Below, one piece after another: positions 12,865 through 25,400 of a stretch of 64,000 bases of DNA (positions are counted from its first letter, which is position 1; every line of letters begins with the position of its first letter). The stretch covers positions 193,501-257,500 of the forward strand of contig NC_134645.1 in NCBI RefSeq assembly GCF_030463565.1, in the 5' to 3' direction. Source of the DNA: Pelecanus crispus (lineage: Eukaryota; Chordata; Aves; Pelecaniformes; Pelecanidae). The position numbers and the translations under genes are program-made. Under the pieces are notes generated by a model. That model made no database searches and had not been told where the DNA came from. It saw only the letters and a program-made list of their open reading frames with translations.

Positions 12865-13303
12865 TCCCATGATTCTCCTTGAAAATCAGCCCCTGTATGA
12901 TGTATCCTCTTCTGCATTGTAGCAATAGTCTTAAGTCATAAATTAGATTAGTCTTCCATCAAATAACTTAAAAAAAGAAGGAACTGTAGCAGACCAGTTT
13001 TGCCTGGCTTGACGCCAGTTAGCAGCCAGTTCATCTAGAGTCCCAGTCACACTGTTCAAAAACTGAGCTAGGAAATCACATGAATGTTGAAAAAAATAAT
13101 CTTCACATCGATGCAGGATTTTTCCAGGTTGGGGCGGGGAGGGGGGTCAGGGAGAGGGCAGACCTAGATGGGGCCATGGGTCCTATGAACAGTGAACAGG
13201 ATATACGTCACGACTTGGAGGTGCACCGCATTCAGAAGATGCCAGCCGTGGTTTGTATTGCACAGGTAAGAAGAAAGTTCCTTCCGACAGTCTGCCACCT
13301 GCG

Positions 13304-13453
13304 TTAGTGATCTCTGCACATTGGCAAGTTCACAAAAGTGAAAACATTGAATTCTGTCATGATGGAGAGACACAGGAAGATGCCGTAAAGGGAAAGGCAC
13401 ACACACCCTAGCTTCTTATCCAGTTTCCATTTGTTCATGTGGACGCCAAAAAC
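13304..13453 (-). CDS. SLC24A3: SLC24A3 last coding exon (probably 17) with stop codon
   Basis: Encodes 49 residues and TAA (13306-13304). It runs [16 protein letters not shown], then the last membrane helix [11 protein letters not shown], then [15 protein letters not shown]. The C-terminal FTFVNLPMC motif is typical of NCKX3 and NCKX4. The acceptor ends TAG before GTTTTTGG; its upstream pyrimidine tract is weak, but the frame and family match fix the boundary. Confidence 0.96.
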   Translation of the reverse strand, partial: VFGVHMNKWKLDKKLGCVCLSLYGIFLCLSIMTEFNVFTFVNLPMCRDH

Positions 13454-16400
13454 CTACAATAAACACAGAGTAAGCCACCACAGCAAGAACATTTTGAATA
13501 AAGCGGTAAATCCCCTTCTCAATTACAGGAGCATGAAGGTGACACTCCCCTTACTAATCACGGTCACCTGGAAGCAATCACAATGCAAGTACTGCAACAA
13601 GTGAGCTGAAGACCACAGCTGAAGTAAATCAGAGTAGCCCCCTCACAGTCAGCGATGCCACACTGACTTACATCACCTCGAGTCCTGGCCCAAGGGCCTT
13701 TAGTTTCTGCAATGAATTTCATTTTGGTATGAACAATCCCATTTAATTCCATCAGAAATGTTTTCAAAGGCCAGATTCCTTTCTCTTCACTCAAAATACT
13801 TCATGTGCCCCTCTGCATCTCAATCTAGAGCCACACGGTCTAAGGCTGTGCTTGACTTTGCATAGTTTGCTCCCGCACAAACCTCTTAAAAGATTAAAGT
13901 CTTGCGTATGTGGGAATTGTGTTGGTGTGCAACGCACAGCAGGACTCCCTACAGCAGCTGGTCTCAAGATTTGGAAGATGTCACATAAATCCTCTTTGCT
14001 CTATCATTTCTAGTCTGCTATGCTGGACTCGGACAGGTCAGGGAACGCGAGGCACTGATTTCAATAGAAACATTGTCATGTCCAGGCACTATATGTTCTG
14101 GTCTGTGTTGTATTTCAGAAGGTTGCTACAGAGGGCCAAAGCAAACTGTATGGCATTTTGTCTACCTGTCCAACAGGAGAATGGATCTTGTCATACATCA
14201 AGGGATCTGCTTCAACTCCATCATGAAAAACAACTAATGATTACTAATGGATCTCCCGGGCTTCTCCCATGAAAAGATACAAATACGAGAGCCGTCTTGT
14301 GACAGTGATAGCTTCTGCAAAGCGCCAGGTTAAGGTCTTGGGAAGTTTACAATAGGAGTGACCACTCCTATCCCTTAACAGCAGACTTTGCAACCAGTAT
14401 TACAGCTGGGGGTGAGAAAGGAACAGGTGAAGAAAATGTCTGTAAACATCACGCTTTAGGAAATGAAGAACAAAAGACAATATACATACTGTGACAAAAA
14501 CAGATGCCAGCAGGAGACCAACAGAATAGATAAGTCCTCTGCTGTTTAACCGAATCTGTAAAAGAAGGAAGTTTACAATACCATGTCACAATTTCAAGCA
14601 ACAATATTTCTCTCTGCTGCTAATTCTGTAATCCTAAACTGCTGAGTCGCTAAACACTGGCTTGCAAGCTGTAAATGCCAAGTCAGACCATTACATCACA
14701 GATTATTTTGCCTACTTCCTATTGCCAAAGAAGGAGGAGTATTATTAGAGTAGCGTCCTTAGGACCTGCCAGCATTTCAAACTGTTCCACCCCCACATAG
14801 GCTTTGTCATCCTTTATACTGTTATATCATGAAATTTTCTTTTTGGCAATTAACTCCTATGTGAGTCCTGTAAGAACGAATGGGGGAAAGGAAATTTTGC
14901 ATTCAGTCACCAATTAATGCTTCACAGTGGGGGAAAATGAACAACGACACATAATTTCTTCCCTACTCTTACTCATCTCAGTGAAGGAAACAAGTCAGTA
15001 ATCTCATGGCCGAACCTCAGCTGCTGAAAATCATCTATATCAAGGCATCATGGCACACTAGTAGCACAGGCTGAACATTATTTAGCAGCGAGGCAAATAA
15101 GGCAAAGAGATGACTTATTGCCTGCAGGGCTGTGCAGAGATATCATCACCATGGTACCCAGGCGCATCACAGGCTCTGGTATAGCTGTCTTCATGGCAGA
15201 GCCACAATTACTTCCAGTGTGCAAGTGGAGAACCAAGATACAGGTCCCCAAAGCTGGGGAGCTATTTAACTGCCATTTTTAGAGGCTCTGGAGTCTAACC
15301 AAAGGCACTCACCTGCATCTTTAAGCCCTAAATACATTTAAAAACATGAATTTATGTGACATGAACCTAAAGCTACACAGGATGGCTACAGGGAGTAAAG
15401 CCACCTCTCCAGTCCTGTTCCTCAGCTAGGGTTGTGCTTCTCCTCAGTTTCCCATTCTTCTCTTGGGGAGCTTAATCATCGTCCCTTTGGGCACTTTTAT
15501 ATTACCTTCTCAAACAGTATCACCTGTAGTATCATCAAGGGAGCACTCAGGTGTAGTATCTCAAGGCATTTCTGCAGGGGCTACTGTGTGAGGGAGACTT
15601 TCTCCTAGGGAAGGCCGGCTTCTCCAGGGAAGCAACAGGGCAGCTGGAAGCTGTGGGGTGAGTGCCATGGGTGACCAAATTGTAAATCTTTAGACCACCT
15701 CATATCAATTATTATCTTAAGGCCGCTATAAGGTAACACAGCCCCTTGTATTCCTCCCTGCACCTTCTGTGGAATGAAACCCTACACGAAGTTGAGTTTC
15801 AATTGACAGTCACCAAAACCGATTACTATTTAAAGTAGCAACCAACTATTTAAGTTTCCTGGCAGAGATCAATCTTAGCAAGAAATTATGTACGAGTATT
15901 TTTCAAGGATGCTTTAGAAAACGACGCTGCTATTGTTTGTCTAGTAGACTTCAATTTTGTGCGGCGCAGGTATATTTTCAGTCACACCACTCTGCTGCTG
16001 AGGTCAAACAGCAAAACTAAATGCAGTGATCTTCCTTAAATGGGCTGGTATCCAATTCTTGATTGCTCAGCTTGTTCTACATTTGTATACAAGGAAAAGG
16101 AAAAGCATTAGTCCATTCCTGCAAATAAATGATCTGCAGACAAGAATGTAGTTCCCAGAATGAAGGTTCATCTACCTCAACACATTTTTTTCTAACAGCG
16201 GGGTTTATTTCTTGCTTTTTAAACTGTTTTTAGTCCAATAAACGATGCAAACTGCACTTTTATGCTATGATATTATTTTCTCAACTGTCAACACAGAAAA
16301 TAATGGTACATAGTGTATCACTGGCCACTTTTCAGTACTTGCATCCTTCCAGTTAGACTATAAAGGAGCCCATTTGCAAGAGAAGTGGGTATTGCTAATT

Positions 16401-19400
16401 TGATGATAAGCAGCACTGCAATTTCATGAATGCAAGACTGCTGAGGTACTTGTATCATTTTGCATCACAGTCAGGAAGAACTTCTCACTCAAATATTGCT
16501 CCCAAATCCAGAGTAATGATTTAGCTTCCTTCCTCAAGGACAACTGAGGGGAGACTCTGACTTCCAGAGTCAAGGAAAGGATTATCGGTTCTGACATTTT
16601 ACAAACCTGAGCCTGCAATGAACTCCATACACCCAGGATCCTCTATGTAAATCCATGTTGGAGACAAGGGCAAGCATGCTGCAAAAAGACAGTCCTGGAA
16701 GGATTTCTCTCTTCTCCCATACCTGCTCAGGATTCAGCATGATGACGCATTGCTGTACTTCTAATAGACCTTAGTAAGCATGATTAAGTCTTGCACAGCT
16801 ACTGCACACTGGAATTGTTAGAGCATTTGTACTCACAAGCATCCCACCGATTTGCAGAGCTCTGTTGCTGCCTGAGATCTGCTGTTATCTTCATGTATGT
16901 TAAAATACTGGCTTACATTAAGTGGCACGTTTTCCTTCTTTACTGATTTTTGCCGCCATAAAAAAAGCTACAGCCATGATGATCGTTTGTTCTTAAAGGT
17001 ATTACAGGATTCCTTTAAGATGTAAGATGTAAGTGTATGTATGTACAGTGGGACCATTATATTCCTATGGCCATTACATGTAAAATACAATATTCTCACT
17101 AGACTGACTGTCCAAAGAAATGAAGGATTTGGATTGCTTCGGAGTGTGAAGGCCAATTTTGGGACTGTCTGCATAACTGAAGGTGAAAAAGGTAATGATC
17201 CCGCTGTTAACGTAAACTGCAGGCTGTAAGTGGCAGACAGGAGGAAGTGTATTTTTGCAGCTATGGACAAAGTCTCTAAGGCCACTGCAGCTTCTATCAC
17301 CGGTCCCAAGCAAACCTCAAAGTTTTGCTGGAACAAGAGCTGCTCTTGGGATGACAGACAATGCCAGGTTCTGACCCAGAAGACCTTTTTCTTTGACACC
17401 CTACAGCATGTTTCCTGTTACACTAAGGAGCCAGGACAAGCTAATTTAGGGGCTCTGTGCACACATTACTGCTGCCTGTAGAGACGGGCTGGTCCCCTGC
17501 GCTTCATTCACTCCTCTTCTCCTGCTTCCACTAATCTGAACGGTTCATACGCGACAGCTAACCTGGATTTCCATTTTAGTTATTTGAAAATGCAAAAAAC
17601 CCCCTAACCTAACTTTGTGTAACTAAAATACAAATTTAAAGCCACCTTTCCTGCTACCCCAAATGAGCAGCAGCTGGTGAGGAAAGACAGATACTATTTT
17701 ACAATAAATTCCTGTCTGGATTTTGGTCAGGAATTCTGTTTGACCAGTGCCAGTATCTGTAAAAACTGTCAGTATGAAATACATCAATCAGAATGGAATC
17801 TACAGGAAAAGGAAGCAAATGAAACAGCTGGAATTATTTTAGCATGGAAAATGTCTGAATTCAACCTAAAGTGCAGACGCTGCTTCTCAGTTACATCATT
17901 AGCCTCCATAAAACCAGCAGACATTCGGAAAGACCACCATTCCAAAGGCCTCTGTGTCTAATTTGCTGAGGACAGTGCTTCCAAAGAGAGGTGTTTGGGC
18001 TGCTTTCTTTGGATTATCAGCAAAGCTCCTCTTTGGAGGTCATTCAGGGGAATGAAAGTTGCTATTAAGGATTATTCAAAAGTAGAAAGTGTACGCTAAT
18101 TATTTATGACAGCTTTACAAATGTAACAGTAACATATGTCATGCTGATCCCACACGGGCAAAGCAAACGTGGCAACCCCTTCAGCAGCGTGAGCACCAAC
18201 TTTCCCTTGCAGTGGTATTGCATTGAAACACTTGAGTTTCACTCCAGGTTAGCAACTCTCAACTTGGGCTTAAGTAGCCACGCTCCTGACTGGGATCTAG
18301 CCCAGCTCCCCACTGTTGAGCAAAGCAATTAGCTATTAATTAACCTAAATAACAAGAACTTTCCTTTACGAGGCTTGACTATTCCCATAGAAAGAAAGGG
18401 TTTCCTGGGAGAGGTGAAAGGGTGTTTTCTAATGCAGTTTTCACTTGCCAGGGCTTTTTGCTCCACAAAAAGTCAGACCATTTATTAGGGTCATGGCCTA
18501 ATACCTCACTCCGCCACAGGACAGCAGGATTAAAAAAAACCCTTCCACGTACATAGCAAAGGGTGGTGTCCTTGGGTGAGCAAATGCTAGCTGTGGAACG
18601 CACTTTGTCAGGAAGCTCATTTGGCTGGACTGGATACATATCAAAGCTGGACTTACTGGAAGAAAAAGTGCAACTCTTTGGGTAAAAAACCTTGCTGGTG
18701 AGCTCAAAGCACTGTAAAAGCTGTGCAGAATTCCAGATGTTTCCACTGTGGCTCAGGAAGTGATGCATGCATGGCATCTCCCTGCCACGTGCCAGAGAGC
18801 AGGCAGGAAAGGGACGGAAGAGGACAAAGACAACAGGTGAGAGGGGCTATAAAACAATGAGAAGCGAATGAAAAACAACAGAAAGGCAGCTGGAACAACC
18901 GACATTGCTGTAAGCCTGTCCCCAAAGCAGATTTGCTCTGGGACGGCTGGGAGATGGATTCCATAGATGGGTGCTGGGTCTATTTCCAGACAAACTGGAC
19001 TTGCAGTGTACATGCTGCGGAGTTTACTCTATGTGCACACAAATAGTCCAATTAATTTAGCTTGCTGCTAATGCACAGAGCAGCTCTGCATGGTGTGTGC
19101 AGGGAGTCCAGGCTGCATATGATGCATTGCTTTTCTGGCACATGCCATAAGTCCGACCTCACTAGACTGTCGCACGCATGGAGAACGGCATACGTTCAGC
19201 CATCGTGCCCAGGGTCTCTGGGTTAAGACAGCCCTGGAGAAAGCTGATTTACACCAGTAAGAAACATCCCTCATTGTAGATATAATTCCTGTTTAACCTG
19301 GTTGCCCTGATACCTCTTACTGTAAAGGTTTCTTGGACTAATACAGTGCTTTGAGATTCTTGCAGACTTTACAGCTCACATTGAGAAGAGAATGAAAGCT

Positions 19401-22400
19401 GTCTAGGTTTGTTCAGGTCCAAAATGCAATGGTAGTCTGGTCTTTGAGGGATGTTCTTTGCTAAATATTCTCACTCCAACAAAGAAAGGTCTCCCTGGAG
19501 CTAGATGAAACTCACTGCCAAGCACTGGGGGGGCTGCAGCCTGCGGATTTGGAGAGATGTTCTCCAGTAAAACTTGCACTGGTGGTATAAGGGGTTTCCA
19601 GTGTCAAATCACCCAGCAGCGACTTCCCTGACGCACAGGTCACATTGGAGCACTACCCATTTACCACAGCTGAAGGAGGCAGGCTTGAGCAAATAGCCCA
19701 CACTACTTGGGGTATGAGCACATATTCCCTTCTACCAAATCTACGACCGGGCACTGAGGTATTTAATTCTTCCATTAAGAATAACCAGAAGACTGCTGCC
19801 AAAACTCTTGGCTAGCCTATGCCTAGCTTTGGAAAAGTCTCTGAAAATACAATGGAAACCCTCAAATATTAATGAAAACAAGAACATTTAAATCTAGCAA
19901 ACACTGCTATTACTTATTTATCACCAACAAAGAGAACATATGGTTTCAAAGGAGACAGGTTCGGATTTGCTCCAAGTCTGCTGCAAAACTGCACAGTATT
20001 GCACTCACCGGTGCACAGCAGGGGTTGCTCATCAGATGAACAAAAAGGCAGGTATAACAACCTCCTGTTTTATCCTACCTGCTAATGCTAAAGGTTCTCC
20101 TACAATCCCCTCCTGTTTAGCAGAGCTACGTTACAGCCATTCTGTCTACAGCAATGGCTAGAATCACAAAAGCCACACAAGCAGGCATGCTGCTTTTTTA
20201 AACTTTCTCTCCAGCTCTGGTAGCCTTTCAACATTTTCTAATCTAATGCCCACCTATCTATTTCAAAAAGTAATCATACAGCACCATGAATTGTTTTATA
20301 CAGTATTGCTCAGTGGTTCTGAGATAGTTAAATCTGAACTAGGCTGAATAGCCACCGTTCACTTATTTCTCATTTCTCTCATTTTAGTTCTCCACTTGCC
20401 TAAAGGATCCTTTCTTTTTCTGCATTTGATTTTGGACTACCTGCTGCTGTTTCACAAATTTACCGTAACTCTACAGCTCTGGAAATACAGTTTTAACTGA
20501 TGAACTATTCTCACTTCTCTGATCACCACTGTAGCCTGCCCTATTTCTTATTGTGACTTCTAACTGTGAGCACAGGAGCTCAGAAGATTCTGACATTTGG
20601 TACAAAAGCTTAAGAAAAATGTGTCCTTGATCTGTCAAATTAGGGTAGAAATCAGTCAAGCAGCCTTCTCATGAGACAAGCGGCATTTCCTGCAAGAGGC
20701 AATGGAATAGGTTTTCTCAGGTTATGTGACAATGTTTCAGTTCAGGGAAAACAAGGCTCGCAAAACATTCAAAACTCAGAGTAAGGGAAGAGATAATTTC
20801 GGTTTTTAGCAAAGAGCAGAAAAAGGGCCTCAGTTGGAGTCGTCTTAATTATTGAAGGAAAAGCTCAGTTCTCTGTTCTTTTAAGAATAGGAAATGCTTC
20901 TTCCCCAGGAGAGAACTGTCTGTAGACAAAGCACTCCCTGGTACTGCAAGGAGGAAAAATCAACATTCCCAAACTCTCCTTTGAGATTTGGCTTGTATCT
21001 AGTGGCTAAAGCAAGCCAGAAGAATGCTCCGTTTTGACTGATCACGCATGAAAGGTTTGCAAGTTCAAAATCTACTCTGTCTGAATTTGAATGGAGGCTA
21101 TCTCCCTGCTTTTGCTATAGCAAATACAGAGACGCTCCCATGAGCTCCAGCTATTCCCACGCAGCTCCTGCAGGCAATAAGTAACTGAGGCTGAAGCTAA
21201 ACAGCAGAGGAAAAACAATGGCAGTAAAAGTGCTTCCATTCTTCAGTTCTTTTCTGGCAGTTGCTGAAGGGAAAAACAAGGAGCTATTGCCAAAACCCAA
21301 ACTGGTTTTGCTCCAGGGTCCAGATATGAGAGCAATTACCTCATTCAGGAATATTAGAAGGACTCTGCTATGTCTCCAGTCCCTTGGCTGAAAAAGCTGC
21401 AGGTCCTCTGTCTGTTTGGGGTTCTGTTTCCTGCAGTGTCCCTGTCTGGCAGTGGAAATTCAGTGTAAATCCTGCATTCCCCGGGTCTTGCCATGAGACA
21501 GCGGTCTCAACAAACTGGAACTTCAGACATATGCTGCATCCCTGCATGTTTAATGGCATTTCCTTCTTGGACCTTTTTTGAGACTCCTAAGAAAACACCC
21601 TTGGTTTTCTCTGTATCACACAATTCACTTTGCGGAGGGTGCAACCCTGGCGTACACAACATGGAATGCTGCACATAGACACTCAAGGTATTAAGCAAGA
21701 AATGCAGGGGTTATGGTTGGAGAGAATTCCTGTATTGTTAAGAGCTTTGGAATGAACCAGACACTTTTGCTCTACCACAGTATAATCACGCCAGTCTCCC
21801 TGCCATGAAACCATAGAGCAAATGCACTCAATACACGCAAACTATTCCAGGAAGCTGGAGGAACTAGGTAGTAGCTTCAGCGTGCAGCTGCTGCTATGCC
21901 CATCCATAGGTTTTTGGGATCATCCAATAAATTAATCCATTAATACCTGCCAAGATGCATCCTGCTGCTGCAGTGATACCAGCACATCATGCTGCAGATG
22001 CTAATGTGACAGCTGGAAAGAGTCTGGCACCCCAGAGCAGGAGGAGGAGTAACATCTAAAGAAGTGAAGGGTGATGCTGTGGGAAGCAGGGACCCCTGCA
22101 GACACTCAGTCACCTCCCTGTTGCTATCCTAGACCTTCATGCTTGCCCGGATGACCGACAGTCCATTGAACCTATCCTCCCTCTTCCCTCAGAGGATTTA
22201 AGGTGGTCTATGCGCAGATACCAGGGAACAGATACCCAGATGTTGGCTGTGAGGAGATGAAGGTCAGCTTTGTCCTAATGTCCTAAGATTCATCGCAGTG
22301 TCTTGGAATTAAAGCAGCGAATAGCAAACTGGTCAGTGAGTAGCAAAGCAGTGATGCTTGCCGTCTTGAAGTGTGTTTTTCGAGTGTCCGCTTCCCTCTG

Positions 22401-25400
22401 GATTCTCTGGTGTCTAACAAGGGTCACGCTGGGGTTATTCCTTCTCTCTCTAGCTGCCTGTTTGCATGAAAGGAATGTAATGTCTCTGAGACTTCTAACT
22501 TACTGTCAAATTTTGCTGAAACTGGCTGAAGTTATTAGGCAGAGGAGTGAGGGGTAGACATATGATTATACTCCCAAATGCTGATGCGAACAAATGAACC
22601 TGACTGTTTATCCTGAGGCTAAAATTCTTGTTGTCTAAAATATTCCTGGCTGATGTCTGTTTCACAGCTTCACATCCAAAAAAAGATTCCAGAGGGAAGC
22701 AATTGGATGGAAGGCACAGAGCAAATGTCCTTCCACTCTGGACTTGCCAGGGCCACTGGGGAAGGATGCTTACAGGATTACAGAGTCAGCAACATGTCCA
22801 GGACTCAGCTGGAAGAGATGAGAAAGTGAACTCTTTCAAAGGTCTCTCTAGGTCCAGAGGGATGCTGCTTTTTCTCCGAAAGCCCTGCTGGCATGCTAGA
22901 TTAGCTATGGTTGATAACAGAAGGCCAGAGCTCCAGCAGGAGGGTGGCCAAGTGACCTCTGAGTAGCGGAGAGGAAGCTCCAGTGGGAAGCACAGAGGAA
23001 GGTAGAGTTAGTGCCTGGACATTAATGGGTATCCAGAAATAGCAAGGACTCTTAAAATAATAAACATATAGTTGGGTTAGAGACTTGACATGGTAAAAGC
23101 AGAAGGGATCTGATGTGGAAGCTGTTTGATATTGACTAGATCTGCCTTTTAATGGGAAAAACATCAGTGGCCTGGCCCAAACCAAGAACTGTGGGACTGA
23201 CAACTGAGTTGAGGGCAGAGGAGGACCTTTTCTTCTCTGCACCAACACTAACGTTTTCCTGTAGAAGCATGAGCTGGAGCACTCTCTGGCTTGGGTTTGG
23301 ACTGACTCTAGTCAGCACTGGAAGGAAGAGAGTAAAAATCCAGTATTGCACATCGATGATCACACTGAGACAGAGCTGGCTTGTGATAACAGATACACAC
23401 AGGCGAGGCAGAGTGAATGGTATCGGAGGCTGGTGCCCCGGAGCATACAGTGGTTTTGCAAAGCTCTGCCTCGTGTGCCAGCTTCCTACACCACACCACG
23501 TGGGTGCAACCCCCCTGGTCAGGCTGGGGCTGTGACTGCCCCGCAGTGTCCACTTGCAGTGTACCCACATCCTACAGGAAAATGTTTCATTTAAAGTAGG
23601 AAAACAGAAGAAGGGGAACTTCCTTCTCTAAAACAGGTGACAGATGCTTCCAAGATGAAGCCAGAGAAGCAAAAGATGGTTCTCCATTCCTTTCTTGTAA
23701 CAAGAAAGGAAGAATAAAATAAATAAGCTGAAACATCCATCGACAATGGGCCTGGGAAAGGGGCAGTCAGAAGCGGAAGAGGCACTTAATCAAAACGATT
23801 GCGATTTAGCAACCCAGCACCAGGATGCGCCTCAAGAGATTCGCAGTCTGTTTCCAGTTCTGCCACTTACCTACTGTGTGGCCTCCACCAAGTCCATTAG
23901 TCTCTCTTTGACAGGTCCCCTCTCGCTCTTTCCCTGTCTTATCTATTAGATCACAAGCTGTATTTTTCCCCCCTCAGGTACTATCTCATAGAGTGAACTT
24001 GTTTAAACAAGAAGTCCTAATTCTGTGTGGGGCTTCTTCTGGTTGCTGCCAGGCATATGACAAAACTAGGCAGTAACGCTTTCAATATATCGATGTCTCA
24101 CAACGAGCCACAAGCTTGCAGGCTGCATCTCATCCAAGGCTCTCGCCTCACCTCAAATCAAAATGCACCATCTGTAAAATGCGCTCTGAAACACCCACCT
24201 GCCCTTAGGGAGTTTAAGGAAGGCTCAAACACAAGCTCATCCTACAAAGGGTGCTACAGCAGCTGAAAGTGCCACTAGCAGTGACGCCGCTCTTCACATT
24301 CAGAATGAAACCCTGTAAATCTCCTTCTGGTTGGGAGCAGCTGGTTAGTGTGTGAAGCCACTTTACCGCACGTGGCTGAGAAAGTTCAGAATGTGCATAA
24401 TCACAGGACACCACGCTGCCACATGCATGCACGCACTGCAGCACAGAGGCAGACAAAGGGAAAGAGAAAGGGAGCAGATCCTCTTCTCCACTTCTGTACA
24501 GTAACATACCAGAACTCTTTACACCAGCATTAACAGGGAGCAAAATTTGGCCACGGGGGATTCTGAGGCAGGTAGCCTGGAACAAGAGATACACAGGGAT
24601 TTTGCAGCGTATGATATTAGAGAAATACCATACTCTGGAGAAAGCCCCGAGTGTTTAGACTTCCTGAAAAATAAGGCTGGAGGGGGCTTCTTGGAGGCTC
24701 TTCTGCATTAAAGCTTAACTTTCAAATCACACCATCTACCTTTTTTGGCTTCCACAAAAGCTATTACTGCCCCAACAGCCTGTTTATCAAAATACATTTA
24801 CTCTCTATTTTCAACAAAAGCTTAACTTTGCCACAGTCCTCTTATATTAAACATTCTGTGGAGGCAATCATGGTTTTGGATGGCTACACAAAAGTAATCA
24901 TGATCGAACAAGCCTTTTTTGTCTTTTACAAATCTCTGCTTCCCTTTGTACACAAGACAGGAGTATCACGATGGCTTTGAGGAGTTCCTCTTTTGGAGGA
25001 GATGCCACAAAAGCAGTTTTGGATCCTGCCAAATACCAAAGGAGCAGTACTAAATTGCGACTACTAGCTCAGAAATTACCTAGTGCTTCTGACTGACAGT
25101 CACATTTAGCGGACAAGCAGGGTGGCCTGAGCCTGTGAACCCCTGCCCAGTGCGCAGGCCTTGCTCGTGCCAGCAGCCCAAGGCTCAGCCCTGCAGACCT
25201 CAGGGAGCAGGAGCTCCCCGTCTTCTGCCCCTGCTGACCGCAGAGCCAGGCACATCAGCAGGGCTCCCTGAATAATAAACAGCACCCTGCAGCTCTTAAT
25301 GCTGTCACCAGGCTACACCTAACCCAGCTAACTCTAGCCTTTTCTGGCAACTTAGTAATACTTAAATAATTAATTACTAATAACAGGGGGGATGGAGGAG

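Larger units (their letters stand above)
10680..13303 (-). other. SLC24A3: Probable 3' untranslated region of SLC24A3, end uncertain
   Basis: The sequence after the stop codon is AT-rich, has no CR1 copy and no recognisable exon, which suits a 3' UTR. No AATAAA was seen on the minus strand between 10.7 and 13.3 kb. The best candidate is ATTAAA at 10707-10702, followed about 30 nt later by TTGTGTGT. Another ATTAAA lies near 12618-12613. AATAAA hexamers further down (8971-8966, 7279-7274, 6456-6451) allow a longer UTR. The far end is an inference. Confidence 0.3.
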
